A DNA stretch of 45,477 bases from Mariprofundus ferrooxydans PV-1 (GCF_000153765.1 NZ_DS022294.1:1254520-1299996), one strand, 5' to 3'; shown: positions 1 through 8,772, counted from the first letter of the stretch. Program-made: numbers and translations. Notes: generated by a model from the sequence alone, not told the origin.

Positions 1-756
1 ATCAGCCCGGCCTATATCTCGGTCACCTACGGTGCCGGTGGTACAACGCAGGATCGAACGAAGGGGATTGTCACCCGTATCAAGGATGAGACAGGCCTCT
101 CGCCTGTGGCGCACCTGACCTGCGTTGGCGCCAGCCGGGATGAGTTGGCAGCGCTGCTTGCCGATTACCGTGCGGCCGGAATTGAAAATATCCTGGCCTT
201 GAGAGGCGATGCGCCGGAAGGGCTGGATCGATTCGAAGCGGTGGCCGGCGGCTTTTCCTATGCTACGGACCTGATTGCTTTCCTGCGCGAACAGGGTGAT
301 TTTTCCATCGCCTGCGCCACCTACCCGGAAGGACATCCGGAATCGGCCGGCGGTGTTGCCGATGATATCCGCTATCTGAAACTTAAGCAGGATAACGGTG
401 CCGATGCTGCCGTGACCCAGTATTTCTTCGATAATGATGCCTTCTTCCGCTTTCGCGATGCATGTCGCGCCGCAGGCATTACGCTGCCGATTATTCCCGG
501 CATTATGCCGATAGGTAATTATGATCAGATTGTGCGCTTCTCTTCGATGTGTGGGGCGAGTATCCCGGCATGGCTGCACGAGCAGATGCAGCCGATCAGG
601 GATGATCTGGAGGCGGTGAAAGCGCTGGGTATTGAGCTGGCTGCCAAACAGTGCCGTGAGCTGTTGCAGGCCGGTGTGCCGGGGCTGCACTTTTATACCC
701 TGAACAAATCGGAAGCGACTATCGCCATTCGCAATCAACTGACCGATCTGCTGTAG
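1..756 (+). CDS. metF: 5,10-methylenetetrahydrofolate reductase, 5'-truncated by window edge
   Basis: MetF reduces 5,10-methylene-THF to 5-methyl-THF for methionine synthesis, using FAD in the cytoplasm. The frame is open from base 1, and the first visible residues carry the family signature SVTYGAGGTTQDRT at about residues 7-20 of the fragment. So only roughly the first 30 residues lie outside the window. Further family features are the block 'YPEGHPES', the 'NGADAAVTQYFFD' substrate/FAD segment, 'PIIPGIMPI', and the C-terminal 'GVPGLHFYTLNKS'. The fragment is 251 residues and ends in TAG at 754-756. The downstream symporter gene starts 8 bases later, so the two are probably cotranscribed. 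The true start and the promoter are not visible. Confidence 0.95.
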   Translation: MSPAYISVTYGAGGTTQDRTKGIVTRIKDETGLSPVAHLTCVGASRDELAALLADYRAAGIENILALRGDAPEGLDRFEAVAGGFSYATDLIAFLREQGDFSIACATYPEGHPESAGGVADDIRYLKLKQDNGADAAVTQYFFDNDAFFRFRDACRAAGITLPIIPGIMPIGNYDQIVRFSSMCGASIPAWLHEQMQPIRDDLEAVKALGIELAAKQCRELLQAGVPGLHFYTLNKSEATIAIRNQLTDLL

Positions 757-764
757 CGCGCCGC

Positions 765-1703
765 GTGTTCTGGCAGTTTTTATCGCGCAATATGGCACTG
801 CTGACGCTGGCAGGCGCTGTGGCTGCCTATCTGTATCCGCCTGCATTCCTGATCTTTAAGGGCTATTTCCTCTGGTTTTTCGCGGCCACAATGTTTGCGC
901 TTGGCGTGGTGCTCAAGCCCGAAGAGGCCCGTGCAGCGCTCTCCCGTCCCTCACGGATAGGGCTGGGTGTCTTGTGCCAGTTCACCATTATGCCGCTGCT
1001 CGGGTTTGCCGCTGCCAGCGTGGCCGTCTGGCAGGGCGTTGATCCTGCGCTGGCGCTGGGCTTTATTATTGTCGGCTGCGCACCGGGTGCGATGGCTTCA
1101 AATGTGATCACCTATCTGGCAGGCGGCGCGGTTGCCTTCTCAATTGCCATGACGATGATCGCCACGATGTTGGCACCACTGCTGACACCGATGATGGTCG
1201 AGCTGCTGGGCAGCGCTTACATGGATATCCCGTTCTGGCCGATGATGCAGACGATTATACTGACCGTGGTGGTACCGTTGATGTTGGGGATGGCGCTACG
1301 TCGCCGGCTTGGCTCACGCTTGCTGCAGGCGGAGCAAATTGCCCCGGGTATTGCCGCGCTGGCCATTATCGTGATCTGTAGTTATGCGGTTGCCGCCAAT
1401 CATGATCGTATTGCCGAGACGCCGCTGCTGGTGATTGGTCTGGTGGTTCTGCTTAATGGATTGGGCTATCTGCTCGGTTGGCTGGCCGGTGGGCTGTTTC
1501 GCTTTGATCATAGCTATAAAATTACGCTGGCGATTGAGATCGGCATGCAAAATGCGGGTCTTGGTGTGGCGCTGGCGCTGAAGCATTTTCAGCCGGAGAC
1601 GGCACTGCCGGGCGCGCTGTTTGCCGTCTGGTGCATCATCACGGCTGCCGGTATGACACGCTGGCTGCACCGGCCGGTAATAGCGGTGCAACCGGCATGT
1701 TGA
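765..1703 (+). CDS. Bile acid:sodium symporter (BASS) family permease
   Basis: This is an integral inner-membrane protein of 312 residues with about nine or ten hydrophobic segments. Family hallmarks are 'GCAPGAMASNVITYLAGG' near residues 105-122 (equivalent to the conserved PGG-ASN motif) and 'IEIGMQNAGLGVALA' near residues 258-272. Members move small organic anions with sodium; the substrate here cannot be told from sequence (bile acids are unlikely; keto acids or pantoate are possible). The start is GTG at 765, eight bases after the metF stop. A leftward extension is not possible without overlapping metF. It overlaps the next gene by 7 bases, which supports a metF-symporter-esterase operon. 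Confidence 0.85.
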   Translation: MFWQFLSRNMALLTLAGAVAAYLYPPAFLIFKGYFLWFFAATMFALGVVLKPEEARAALSRPSRIGLGVLCQFTIMPLLGFAAASVAVWQGVDPALALGFIIVGCAPGAMASNVITYLAGGAVAFSIAMTMIATMLAPLLTPMMVELLGSAYMDIPFWPMMQTIILTVVVPLMLGMALRRRLGSRLLQAEQIAPGIAALAIIVICSYAVAANHDRIAETPLLVIGLVVLLNGLGYLLGWLAGGLFRFDHSYKITLAIEIGMQNAGLGVALALKHFQPETALPGALFAVWCIITAAGMTRWLHRPVIAVQPAC

Positions 1704-2263
1704 TTTTTATCCACGGCTTCAACAGTGCAGGCAACAGCGATAAGGGCAGTCGTCTGCGTAGTGCATTTGAGTCGATGACGGTGTTGACGCCGACCTGTGG
1801 CTTTGCACCGATTGATGCTGTGGCAATGTTGAGCGAGAAAATCGCAGAGGGACTGAAGCAGGGGCCTGTGACACTGGTCGGATCATCACTCGGTGGCTTT
1901 TATGCACCCTGTCTGGCGTACCGCTACAAGCTGCCCTGTGTGCTGATTAATCCGCTGGTGGATCAGAGTCTGTTGCGTTACGAGATCGGGCCGCAGCGCA
2001 ACTACTATACCGGTGAAACCTATGAATGGACGGCGGAGCACTGCACTCAGCTTGATAGCATGGTGGTTGATCCCGCAGCGCTGAGTATCAGGCCGTTACT
2101 GCTGCTGGATGAGGGGGATGAGCTACTGGACAGCCATATGGCTGCTGCGCATTTTGCGGGGTTGGCAGAGACCCATATGTTTCCCGGCGGCAGCCATCGC
2201 TTTGAGCATCTTGATCAGTCACTGCCGCTTATTCGCAGCTACATCGACAGGTGCGAAGTCTGA
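1697..2263 (+). CDS. YqiA-like alpha/beta-hydrolase (UPF0227 esterase family)
   Basis: The predicted protein has 188 residues when started at ATG 1697, which begins 'MLIFIHGFNSAG' exactly as YqiA-type esterases do. The frame is open further upstream to 1631, but that stretch lies inside the symporter gene and has no hydrolase similarity. The nucleophile elbow GSSLGG places the catalytic serine at about residue 64. An acid candidate lies in 'DEGDELLD' and the terminal histidine in 'GGSHRFEHL'. Family members hydrolyse short acyl or CoA esters; the natural substrate is unknown. The 7-base overlap with the symporter suggests translational coupling. The stop lies 15 bases from the convergent HD-GYP gene, and no clear terminator is visible between them. 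Confidence 0.85.
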   Translation: MLIFIHGFNSAGNSDKGSRLRSAFESMTVLTPTCGFAPIDAVAMLSEKIAEGLKQGPVTLVGSSLGGFYAPCLAYRYKLPCVLINPLVDQSLLRYEIGPQRNYYTGETYEWTAEHCTQLDSMVVDPAALSIRPLLLLDEGDELLDSHMAAAHFAGLAETHMFPGGSHRFEHLDQSLPLIRSYIDRCEV

Positions 2264-2278
2264 GCTTAGCTCTCTGTT

Positions 2279-3769
2279 TTACACCGCTTCCAGTTCATAG
2301 CCATTTTCCCGGAACAATTTGATGCAGGCATCGACTGTCGCAGGGTGATAGAGGAGGCCGCGCTTTGATTCGATCTCCTTAAGCGCTGCGTCTACGCCGA
2401 GGCCGGGGCGGTAGGGTCGATGACTGGACATGGCCTCCACCACATCAGCAACGGCAACAATAGCGGCCTCCAGGCATATGGCGTCACCCTTCAGTCCTTG
2501 AGGGTAGCCCGACCCATCCAGTCGTTCATGATGCTGGTGGGCAATGTCCGCCACCGGCCACGGGAACTCGATATCCTTTAAAATATCATATCCTATTTGG
2601 GCATGCCCCTGAATCAGGGTATATTCCAGTTCGGATAGTCTTCCGGGTTTACTCAATATTTCCGCCGGCAACTGTATCTTGCCGATATCGTGGATCTCGG
2701 CACCCAGCTCAATCCCTCGCACCTGTTCGGTACTCAGTCCCATCTCCGTGGCGATCGCAACGGCAAGTTTTGCGACGCGTTGCTGATGCCCTGCCGTATA
2801 CGGATCCCTGGCCTCAACCATGCGGGCAACGGCGGCGATGGTGCCTTCCAGGCTCTGCATAAGCTTGAGCGTGAATGTTTCAATCTCTTTATAGGCCAGC
2901 TTGCGTTCGGTGACATCGCGAATAATCAGGCTTTGATAGGTTTCACCTTTCTCCTGCCAGCTGGAGAGGGAAAGCTCGGCCGGAAACTGTGAGCTGTCCT
3001 TACGGCGTGCGATAAACTCTATCTGATCGCCGACCCGCTTGACGGACCCGGACTTCAGAAAGGAAAGAAATGTGTTCTTATCGCCCATATGAAGCGGTTC
3101 GGGCAGAATGATCGAGGCGGGTTTTTCAAGCACTTCATCCGGGGTATACTGGAAGCAGGATTCGGCAGTCTTGTTCCAGTAACAGATATTGCCGTCGGCA
3201 TCGACAATCAGGATGGCATCGGAAGCCGAGTCTGTGAGGGAGTGGAAGCGCAGCAACAGATCCTTATAAGTTTGACGCTCTTCATGCAGCATATCCACCA
3301 TGCCGGAGAGCTTTGCCAGCATAGTCGTATTGTAGATCTCCTGCAGTTTGGGTTGGGGCTCATTTTTATCCGGCGGATGAGGACTGCTTTGCTGAGCTTG
3401 TGTTGCGCCGAGCATGGATTTGACGCGCTCCAGGATCTCATCGACCCTGGCCGGTTTGCGGATGAACTCTGAGACGCCCAGCGCATCTTCCAGTTTTTTC
3501 TGATCTTTTTCGTCAAAATAACCACTGCAGAAAATAACCGGCACATCTTTGAGTCCCGGCAGGGCCTTCAGCTTCTGGCACAGTGTGAAGCCATCCATTT
3601 CAGGCATGAGCAGGTCGGTGAATATCAGGTCCGGGGTATGCTGCTTTGCAGCTTCCAGCGCTTTCTGGCCGCTTTTCTCAGCGTCAACCTCATAGCCTTC
3701 GGATAAAAAAATCTCCTTCAGCATGGATAGCCATTCGCTATTGTCGTCAACCAGCAGAATACGTGACAT
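2279..3769 (-). CDS. Response regulator with REC, PAS and HD-GYP domains (putative c-di-GMP phosphodiesterase)
   Basis: The protein has 496 residues. An N-terminal receiver domain (about 1-120) has the acidic pair D8/D9, phosphoacceptor D52 in 'TDLLMPEMDG' and the conserved lysine in 'RKPARV'. A PAS domain follows at about 175-290 ('ASDAILIVDADGNICYWN'). A full HD-GYP domain occupies about 305-490, with 'HDIGKI' for the HD pair and 'RLDGSGYPQG' for the GYP motif. HD-GYP domains degrade c-di-GMP; here activity would be set by phosphorylation and a PAS-sensed signal. No partner histidine kinase is in the window. It starts 21 bases after the gltA stop on the same strand, so it may be read through from gltA. 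Its own ribosome site is weak. Confidence 0.93.
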   Translation of the reverse strand: MSRILLVDDNSEWLSMLKEIFLSEGYEVDAEKSGQKALEAAKQHTPDLIFTDLLMPEMDGFTLCQKLKALPGLKDVPVIFCSGYFDEKDQKKLEDALGVSEFIRKPARVDEILERVKSMLGATQAQQSSPHPPDKNEPQPKLQEIYNTTMLAKLSGMVDMLHEERQTYKDLLLRFHSLTDSASDAILIVDADGNICYWNKTAESCFQYTPDEVLEKPASIILPEPLHMGDKNTFLSFLKSGSVKRVGDQIEFIARRKDSSQFPAELSLSSWQEKGETYQSLIIRDVTERKLAYKEIETFTLKLMQSLEGTIAAVARMVEARDPYTAGHQQRVAKLAVAIATEMGLSTEQVRGIELGAEIHDIGKIQLPAEILSKPGRLSELEYTLIQGHAQIGYDILKDIEFPWPVADIAHQHHERLDGSGYPQGLKGDAICLEAAIVAVADVVEAMSSHRPYRPGLGVDAALKEIESKRGLLYHPATVDACIKLFRENGYELEAV

Positions 3770-3790
3770 AGCGGCTATCCGGGTTCCATA

Positions 3791-4966
3791 TTAACGTTTC
3801 TCGATCGGGACATAAGTCTGGTCGCGCAGACCCCGGTAGATCTGGTTGGGGCGATAGAGACGACCATCCCCCAGTTGCTCTTTCCAGTGCGCCAGCCAGC
3901 CGGCAACGCGCGAGACGGCAAAGATCGGCGTGAACAGGTCGGTCGCAATGCCCAGTTTCCGATAGACGATGCCGGAATAGAAGTCGACATTCGGACAGAC
4001 ACCCTTGCTGCCCAGTGTGGATTTCGACAGCTCTTCAATATGGCGTGCAATCTCGTAGGTCGGGTCGCTTCCCATTTTTTCGGTCAGTTCAACATAGAGC
4101 TTTTGCAGCAGGGTTGCGCGCGGATCCTTGGTTTTATACACCCGGTGGCCAAGCCCGGAAATTTTTTCTTTCTTGCTTAACTTGTTATTCAAATAGGCAT
4201 CAGCTGCTTCTACTGAACCGATCTCATCAAGCATGTGCAATACATCCTCATTGGCTCCGCCGTGCAGAGGTCCCGCCAGTGCACCAATGGCAGCGCTGAT
4301 CGAGCTGTAGGGGTCTGCATGGGTGGAGGCGACGACCAGAGTGGAGAAGGTGCTGGCATTCATCGTATGTTCGGCATGCACAATCAGTGCAACATCCATG
4401 ATCCGTTCGGTCAGCGGATAGGGCTCTTCACCGGTTAGCATATAAAAGAAATTAGCGGCATGGGAGAGGTCGTCGCGCGGGGCGATCGGATCATCGCCGT
4501 GGCGCATGCGGGCATGAGCGGCGACCAGGGTAGGCATTTTGGCAATCAGGTTAACGCACACCTGATGGGCGGTTTTCGGATCCAGCCGCCCTTTTTCACT
4601 TTTTGGAAACGGATAGTACATGCCGAGCGCTGCAACGGTGGCCTGCAGAGAGTCCATCGGATGTGCCGACTCCGGAAAACATTTCATCATATCCCGGATG
4701 CGGAATTTGACGCGCCGGTGATGACGCAGCTCTTTGTCAAATGCAGCCAGCTCATCGGCAGTTGGCAATGTACCGTAGAGCAGTAACCAGGCGGTCTCTT
4801 CGAAAGAGGAGTGTTCGGCCAGTTGTTCGATATCAATGCCGCGATATTCCAGGTAACCGTGCTGGCCGTCCACATAGGATATCGATGATTCGGCAGCCGG
4901 AATGCCGGCCAGGCCCGGCGAATAGCATGCAATGCCCGATGTTGCCGTAATCTTGTTTTCCGTCAT
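3791..4966 (-). CDS. gltA: Citrate synthase
   Basis: Citrate synthase condenses oxaloacetate and acetyl-CoA to start the TCA cycle. The catalytic triad context is intact: 'GPLHGGANE' and 'GLGHRVYK' for the two histidines, and 'NVDFYSG' for the aspartate. The product is about 391 residues, the length of the short citrate/methylcitrate synthase type. From sequence alone I cannot exclude 2-methylcitrate activity, but no prp genes are nearby. A GTG at 4972 lies too close to the AAGGGGG ribosome site, so ATG at 4966 with about 8 bases of spacing is the better start. The upstream gap of about 130 bases to xerD includes the palindrome AACAAATTGTT (5043-5053), a possible operator; I could not define a convincing promoter. 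Confidence 0.93.
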   Translation of the reverse strand: MTENKITATSGIACYSPGLAGIPAAESSISYVDGQHGYLEYRGIDIEQLAEHSSFEETAWLLLYGTLPTADELAAFDKELRHHRRVKFRIRDMMKCFPESAHPMDSLQATVAALGMYYPFPKSEKGRLDPKTAHQVCVNLIAKMPTLVAAHARMRHGDDPIAPRDDLSHAANFFYMLTGEEPYPLTERIMDVALIVHAEHTMNASTFSTLVVASTHADPYSSISAAIGALAGPLHGGANEDVLHMLDEIGSVEAADAYLNNKLSKKEKISGLGHRVYKTKDPRATLLQKLYVELTEKMGSDPTYEIARHIEELSKSTLGSKGVCPNVDFYSGIVYRKLGIATDLFTPIFAVSRVAGWLAHWKEQLGDGRLYRPNQIYRGLRDQTYVPIEKR

Positions 4967-5096
4967 TGCCACTTTCCCCCTTGAATCACAGGGATCTGCC
5001 CTGCCGGTAAATCATGCCCTGCTGTGAGCGCGGGGTAAAGATAACAAATTGTTGGAAAAATGCATGTAGCTCGAAGATGGCTCTCTGTGGTAAGTA

Positions 5097-5996
5097 TCAG
5101 CCGCCCCCAAGCGGATGCGAGTGATTTACCAGGTCGTGCATGCGGGCGCGGGATACATGTGTGTAAATCTCTGTGGTTGTAACGTGAGCGTGCCCCAGTA
5201 GCATTTGGACAGCCCGCAAATCAGCCCCGTGATTCAGCAAATGCGTGGCAAAAGCATGGCGTAGCGTATGGGGTGACGGCAGCGGCATGATTCCCGCCAT
5301 GGTGGCATAGCGCTTGATGCGTAACCAGAAATTCTGGCGGGTCATGGCGTGTCCGCCGCGGCCGGCAAACAGGTACGGACTCGCCGGTTTGGCGGGGCGT
5401 AGCAGCAGCCATTGTTGCAGCCATTGGCCAGCCTCTTCGCCAAACGGAATCAACCTCTCCTTGTCGCCCTTGCCGATGACCCGCAGTAGTCCGGCATCCA
5501 TCTCCACCTGTCCGCGCGTCAGGCTGACCAGTTCGCTGACGCGTACGCCGGTGGCATAGAGCAATTCCAGCATGCAGCGGTCACGCAGTCCCACTGGATC
5601 CTCTGTTTCGGGTGCCGCCAGCAGTCGTTCGACATCGTGCTCGCTCATCATTTTCGGTAACGGTCGGCTTTTACGCAGTTTCGGCAGATGACGGGCCGGG
5701 TGATCTTCACGCAGGTTCTGATCCTGCAGCCAGGTGAACCAGGTGGAGAGAGCGCTGCGTCGACGCTGGATGGTTGTCGGCTTCATGCCGTCCCGGCCCA
5801 GTTTGGCCAGGTAGTCCAGTATTGCCTTGCCATCGGCCTGCATCAGGCTGGTGTGGTGATCGACAAAATAGCTGTCGGCATGCAGCAGGTCGCTGCGGTA
5901 GGAGCTGGTCGTCTGCGGCGACCAGCCGCGCAGCATGGCCAGCCGCTGTAGCAGGCCGGTAATCATCTCTTCGTTTTCCGTAACGGGGGTGGACAT
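5097..5996 (-). CDS. xerD: Tyrosine recombinase XerD
   Basis: The protein has 299 residues, the usual Xer length. An N-terminal SAM-like core-binding domain covers about 1-100 and the catalytic domain about 120-290. Catalytic residues are visible: R in 'LYATGVRVSEL', K in 'VIGKGDKERLIP', H-x-x-R in 'HTLRHAFATHLLNHG', H in 'LLGHAHVTTTEIYTHV' and the tyrosine nucleophile in 'IYTHV'. 'HTLRHAFATHLLNHGADLR' is typical of XerD rather than XerC. With XerC it resolves chromosome dimers at dif; no dif site was recognised in this window. The start is ATG 5996. Upstream is the repeat array and tRNA-Leu on the same strand, but nothing suggests an integrative element here, because XerD is a housekeeping recombinase. 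Confidence 0.9.
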   Translation of the reverse strand: MSTPVTENEEMITGLLQRLAMLRGWSPQTTSSYRSDLLHADSYFVDHHTSLMQADGKAILDYLAKLGRDGMKPTTIQRRRSALSTWFTWLQDQNLREDHPARHLPKLRKSRPLPKMMSEHDVERLLAAPETEDPVGLRDRCMLELLYATGVRVSELVSLTRGQVEMDAGLLRVIGKGDKERLIPFGEEAGQWLQQWLLLRPAKPASPYLFAGRGGHAMTRQNFWLRIKRYATMAGIMPLPSPHTLRHAFATHLLNHGADLRAVQMLLGHAHVTTTEIYTHVSRARMHDLVNHSHPLGGG

Positions 5997-6065
5997 GGCG
6001 CCATCTTAGTGGAGTGCATGCGCTGGTGTCATCCGGCTTGTGCTGCAGCAGGGGAGCTTCCGTCG

Positions 6066-6397
6066 CGAAAGAGGGGGAGGGTGTGACGTTACGTTGTTAT
6101 ATATGAGAAAACAGGAGGCCTGATGCGAAAGAGGTGATGACATTAAGTCACAGCTGGGGTGAGTAAGAGAGTCAAAGGCTAAAGGCCTAACGCAAAAAGG
6201 AGAGTGACATTAAGTCACGGTATTATGAGAGAAAACAGAAGCCTAACGCGAAAGAGGGAGCTGACATTAAGTCACGGTAAGGAGATAAAGGCAGCAGGCC
6301 TAACGCAAAAAGGGAGTGACATGAAGTCACGGTTTTTGAGAGAAAACAGAGGCCTAACGCGAAAGAGCCACGTGACATTAAGTCACGTGGCTCTTTC
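6066..6397. repeat. Tandem array of six ~54-67 bp units with a GTGAC-N5-GTCAC palindrome
   Basis: On the plus strand each unit reads roughly GCCTAACGCGAAAGAG, a variable 2-5 bases, TGACATTAAGTCA, then a GAGAGAAAACAGAG-like stretch. The palindromic cores are at 6084-6096 (degenerate), 6138-6150, 6205-6217, 6262-6274, 6317-6329 and 6373-6385, giving spacings of 54, 67, 57, 55 and 56 bases. The last core lies in a perfect hairpin at the 3' end of tRNA-Leu. Read on the minus strand, each unit is a short GTGAC/GTCAC stem followed by a pyrimidine run such as CTCCCTTTTTGCG, which resembles a weak intrinsic terminator. An 83-codon frame across part of the array is only a by-product of the repeat. No gene is visible between 6000 and 6400. 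Confidence 0.85.
6361..6397 (-). terminator. Perfect 16-bp hairpin 3' of tRNA-Leu (probable terminator)
   Basis: Stem arms at 6361-6376 and 6382-6397 are exact reverse complements, with loop ATTAA on the plus strand (6377-6381). It starts four bases beyond the CCA end of the minus-strand tRNA-Leu. The downstream arm on the minus strand ends CTCTTTCGCGTT, so the T-run is short. It is the last unit of the tandem array, with the stem lengthened by GAAAGAGCCAC-type flanks. Termination or tRNA 3' processing is the likely role. Confidence 0.7.
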
Positions 6398-6401
6398 TTG
6401 T

Positions 6402-6488
6402 TGGTACCGAGGACTGGAATCGAACCAGCACTTCCAAAAGGAAACTAGCACCTGAAGCTAGCGCGTCTACCAATTCCGCCACCTCGGC
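6402..6488 (-). tRNA. tRNA-Leu (anticodon CAG)
   Basis: On the minus strand this is an 87-base class II tRNA starting GCCGAGGTGGCGGAATTGG and ending CCTCGGTACCA, with CCA encoded. The acceptor stem GCCGAGG/CCTCGGT pairs with a terminal G-U. The anticodon stem is CTAGC/GCTAG around loop TTCAGGT, giving anticodon CAG. A long variable arm (TTTCCTTTTGGAAG) and the T-loop GGTTCGATTCC are present. It reads codon CUG. It lies opposite rnr, and its promoter must lie within the roughly 56 bases up to the rnr start. A hairpin follows it directly. Confidence 0.95.
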
Positions 6489-6544
6489 GTAGTATCCCGC
6501 ATGCCTTCCGCGGGAGGCGCCGAATCATAGGATGGAGTTAATTA

Positions 6545-8683
6545 GTGTCAAGAAAGAAAATGCAAGAGAGTGATAAGAAAAAGTGGCCGGGCAAAAAAGC
6601 AGGAAAACGGGGGCATGGTAGAGGCCGGGGTACGGCCGGTGAAGATCATAAGCCTGTCGCTGCAGGGGATCGTCGTCCGCCACGTCCGGGCGCAGGGGCG
6701 TCGCCTTGGGAAAACATTGCACCAAAAGGCGGGAAAGCTTCTCAGCGCTCCCATGCAGGAAAAACCGCTCAGCAATCCTATACAGGTAAGGTCTCCGCCC
6801 ATCCCGATGGTTTTGGTTTTGTTGATGTAGAAGGTCGCGAAAAGGGTTTTTTTCTGCCGCATGAAGAGATGAACGGACTGATGCATGGCGATATTGTTGA
6901 AGTGCGCCCCGTACGTAAGCGCGGCCGCGAATCGGCCGAGGTGGTTCGTATTGTCGAGCATGCATCGACGGTGCTGGTTGGACAATACCTGGTTCAGGGC
7001 AAGATTGCCGTCGTGCAGCCGCGCTCGCGCAATATGCCGCAGGCTATTCTGATTGCCCACGGTGATGCCGGCACTGCGTCAGACGGAGACTGGGTACGTA
7101 TCGAGATTAAGCGCGATGCAGGTCACGTGCGCGGCAAGGTGCAGGAGGTGCTCGGTGATAACCTCTCCCCGTCACGCCTGATTGATCTGATTGTCGCGGA
7201 GCAACAACTGGATGTGGATTTCCCGCCGGCCGTGATTGCAGAGGCAAATGCCTTTGCCGATCAGGTGCTCGAAAGCGATATCAAGGGGCGCAAGGATCTG
7301 CGTCATATCCCCTTTGTCACCATTGATGGTGAGGATGCACGGGATTTTGATGACGCTGTATGCGTACTGCCGCGCGGCGAAGGTTTTGAGGCCTGGGTCT
7401 CTATTGCCGATGTGTCGCATTACGTGCGTCCGCACTCCGCGCTGGATAAAGAGGCGCTGGCACGTTCGAACTCCTTTTATTTTCCCGATCGCGTGATTCC
7501 GATGCTGCCGGAGAAACTCTCCAACGGCCTCTGCTCGCTCAACCCGCATTTGCCGCGCCTGGGTATGACCGTGCGTATGCGTTTTGATGCCAACGGAACA
7601 CGTCGCTCCATTCATGTGTATGAGTCGGTGATTCACTCACAGGCGCGCCTGACCTATACGCAGGCGTCAGCCTGGCTGGAGGAGCGCGATGAGACGGCGG
7701 TAGAGAAGCCTGAACTTCGCGAGATGCTGGATGATGCGGCCCGCCTGTTCCGTAAGTTGGAAAAGAAGCGCAAACAGCGCGGCGCACTGGATCTGGATAT
7801 GCCTGAGGTGCGAGCGCTGCTGCAGGATGATGTGGTGGTGGATATTGTTGCTTCCGAGCGCAATATAGCCCAGCGCCTGATTGAAGAGATGATGCTGGCG
7901 GCCAATACCGCTGTGGCCGAGTATATGGATGCGCATGAGTGCGCGCTGCTCTATCGCATCCATCCTGCTCCCGAGCGGCAGGCCATCGAAACATTGAACG
8001 AATTTCTTGCACCCTTCGGTCTGTTTGTGAAGTTGCCCAAGATCAAGGAGAAGGACAGTCAGGTGCGTCCGGGCGATGTGCAACTGGTGCTGGAGCAGTC
8101 CGAGGGCAAGCCGTTTGCGCATGTGCTGCACCGACTGGTATTACGCTCGATGCAGCAGGCGAAATATACGCCGGTCAATGTCGGGCACTTCGGACTGGCC
8201 TATGACTCCTATGCCCACTTCACCAGTCCGATCCGTCGATATGCCGATCTGATTGTGCATCGTCGCCTGAAGGCGCTGATCAGAGGCGAAGATCCCAACC
8301 GCGTCCAGCCGGTCGGTACGTTGGCCGATATCGGTCTGCAAACGTCAACCCAGGAGCGCAAGCAGCAGCGGGGTGAATGGGATACGCAGGCGATGCTGGC
8401 TGCACTGTTTCACAGCAAGGATGTCGGCAAGACCATGCCGGCACGCATCTCCGGCCTGACCAAGCGGCGTATCTTTTTCGAGATTGAACCGACGATGGCC
8501 GAAGCCGGGTTGGCTGTGGATGACCTGCCCGGAGCTTTTGAGCTGGATGAAACGGGACATCGACTGGCGGCCCGTCGTGGGGGCAGCGCCTACCATCTGG
8601 GCGACCGTCTTGATGTCGTGATTGATTCAACCGACCCCGTGCGCGGACAAATCAATGTGCGTCTGGCCGGTGAGCAGGATTAG
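6545..8683 (+). CDS. rnr: Ribonuclease R
   Basis: RNase R is a processive 3'-5' exoribonuclease that degrades structured RNA and takes part in rRNA and tmRNA quality control. The 712-residue protein has a basic, lysine/glycine-rich N-terminus (about 1-75), a cold-shock/OB segment starting near 'GKVSAHPDGFGFV', and the RNB catalytic domain. That domain carries its aspartate cluster 'DGEDARDFDDAV' at about residues 261-272 and 'YAHFTSPIRRYADL' further on. A C-terminal S1 domain covers about 625-708. The start is GTG 6545, seven bases after GGAG (6534-6537). The direction is opposite to the tRNA-Leu gene; an inverted repeat TCCCGC/GCGGGA (6495-6515) lies in the shared upstream region. Confidence 0.94.
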   Translation: MSRKKMQESDKKKWPGKKAGKRGHGRGRGTAGEDHKPVAAGDRRPPRPGAGASPWENIAPKGGKASQRSHAGKTAQQSYTGKVSAHPDGFGFVDVEGREKGFFLPHEEMNGLMHGDIVEVRPVRKRGRESAEVVRIVEHASTVLVGQYLVQGKIAVVQPRSRNMPQAILIAHGDAGTASDGDWVRIEIKRDAGHVRGKVQEVLGDNLSPSRLIDLIVAEQQLDVDFPPAVIAEANAFADQVLESDIKGRKDLRHIPFVTIDGEDARDFDDAVCVLPRGEGFEAWVSIADVSHYVRPHSALDKEALARSNSFYFPDRVIPMLPEKLSNGLCSLNPHLPRLGMTVRMRFDANGTRRSIHVYESVIHSQARLTYTQASAWLEERDETAVEKPELREMLDDAARLFRKLEKKRKQRGALDLDMPEVRALLQDDVVVDIVASERNIAQRLIEEMMLAANTAVAEYMDAHECALLYRIHPAPERQAIETLNEFLAPFGLFVKLPKIKEKDSQVRPGDVQLVLEQSEGKPFAHVLHRLVLRSMQQAKYTPVNVGHFGLAYDSYAHFTSPIRRYADLIVHRRLKALIRGEDPNRVQPVGTLADIGLQTSTQERKQQRGEWDTQAMLAALFHSKDVGKTMPARISGLTKRRIFFEIEPTMAEAGLAVDDLPGAFELDETGHRLAARRGGSAYHLGDRLDVVIDSTDPVRGQINVRLAGEQD

Positions 8684-8772
8684 TACGGCTTTTCTTGCAT
8701 GGAGGCATGAACCGGCTATGCTGAGAGCCGGTTTCAATAACCATAAAATAAGATAGTGATGGTAAGGTGTTG

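Noticed and set aside
5030-5060. Palindrome AACAAATTGTT upstream of gltA as a defined operator
   Set aside because: Only 11 bases and no second copy; mentioned in the gltA entry but not strong enough for a separate call.
6066-6397. Repeat array as a CRISPR
   Set aside because: Conservation is spread over the whole unit with imperfect copies and no unique spacers of constant length; no cas genes are nearby.
6066-6397. Repeat array as integron attC sites (GCCTAAC resembles a core box)
   Set aside because: Only one orientation of the box occurs, the paired GTTRRRY box is missing, and there are no cassette genes between units.
6204-6455. 83-codon frame through the repeat array and tRNA
   Set aside because: It reads the tandem repeat and the tRNA-Leu gene; the sequence is repetitive and not protein-like.
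5097-6488. XerD beside tRNA-Leu as an integrated element with att site
   Set aside because: The recombinase has the XerD signature and normal core neighbours; no duplicated tRNA 3' end was found in the window.
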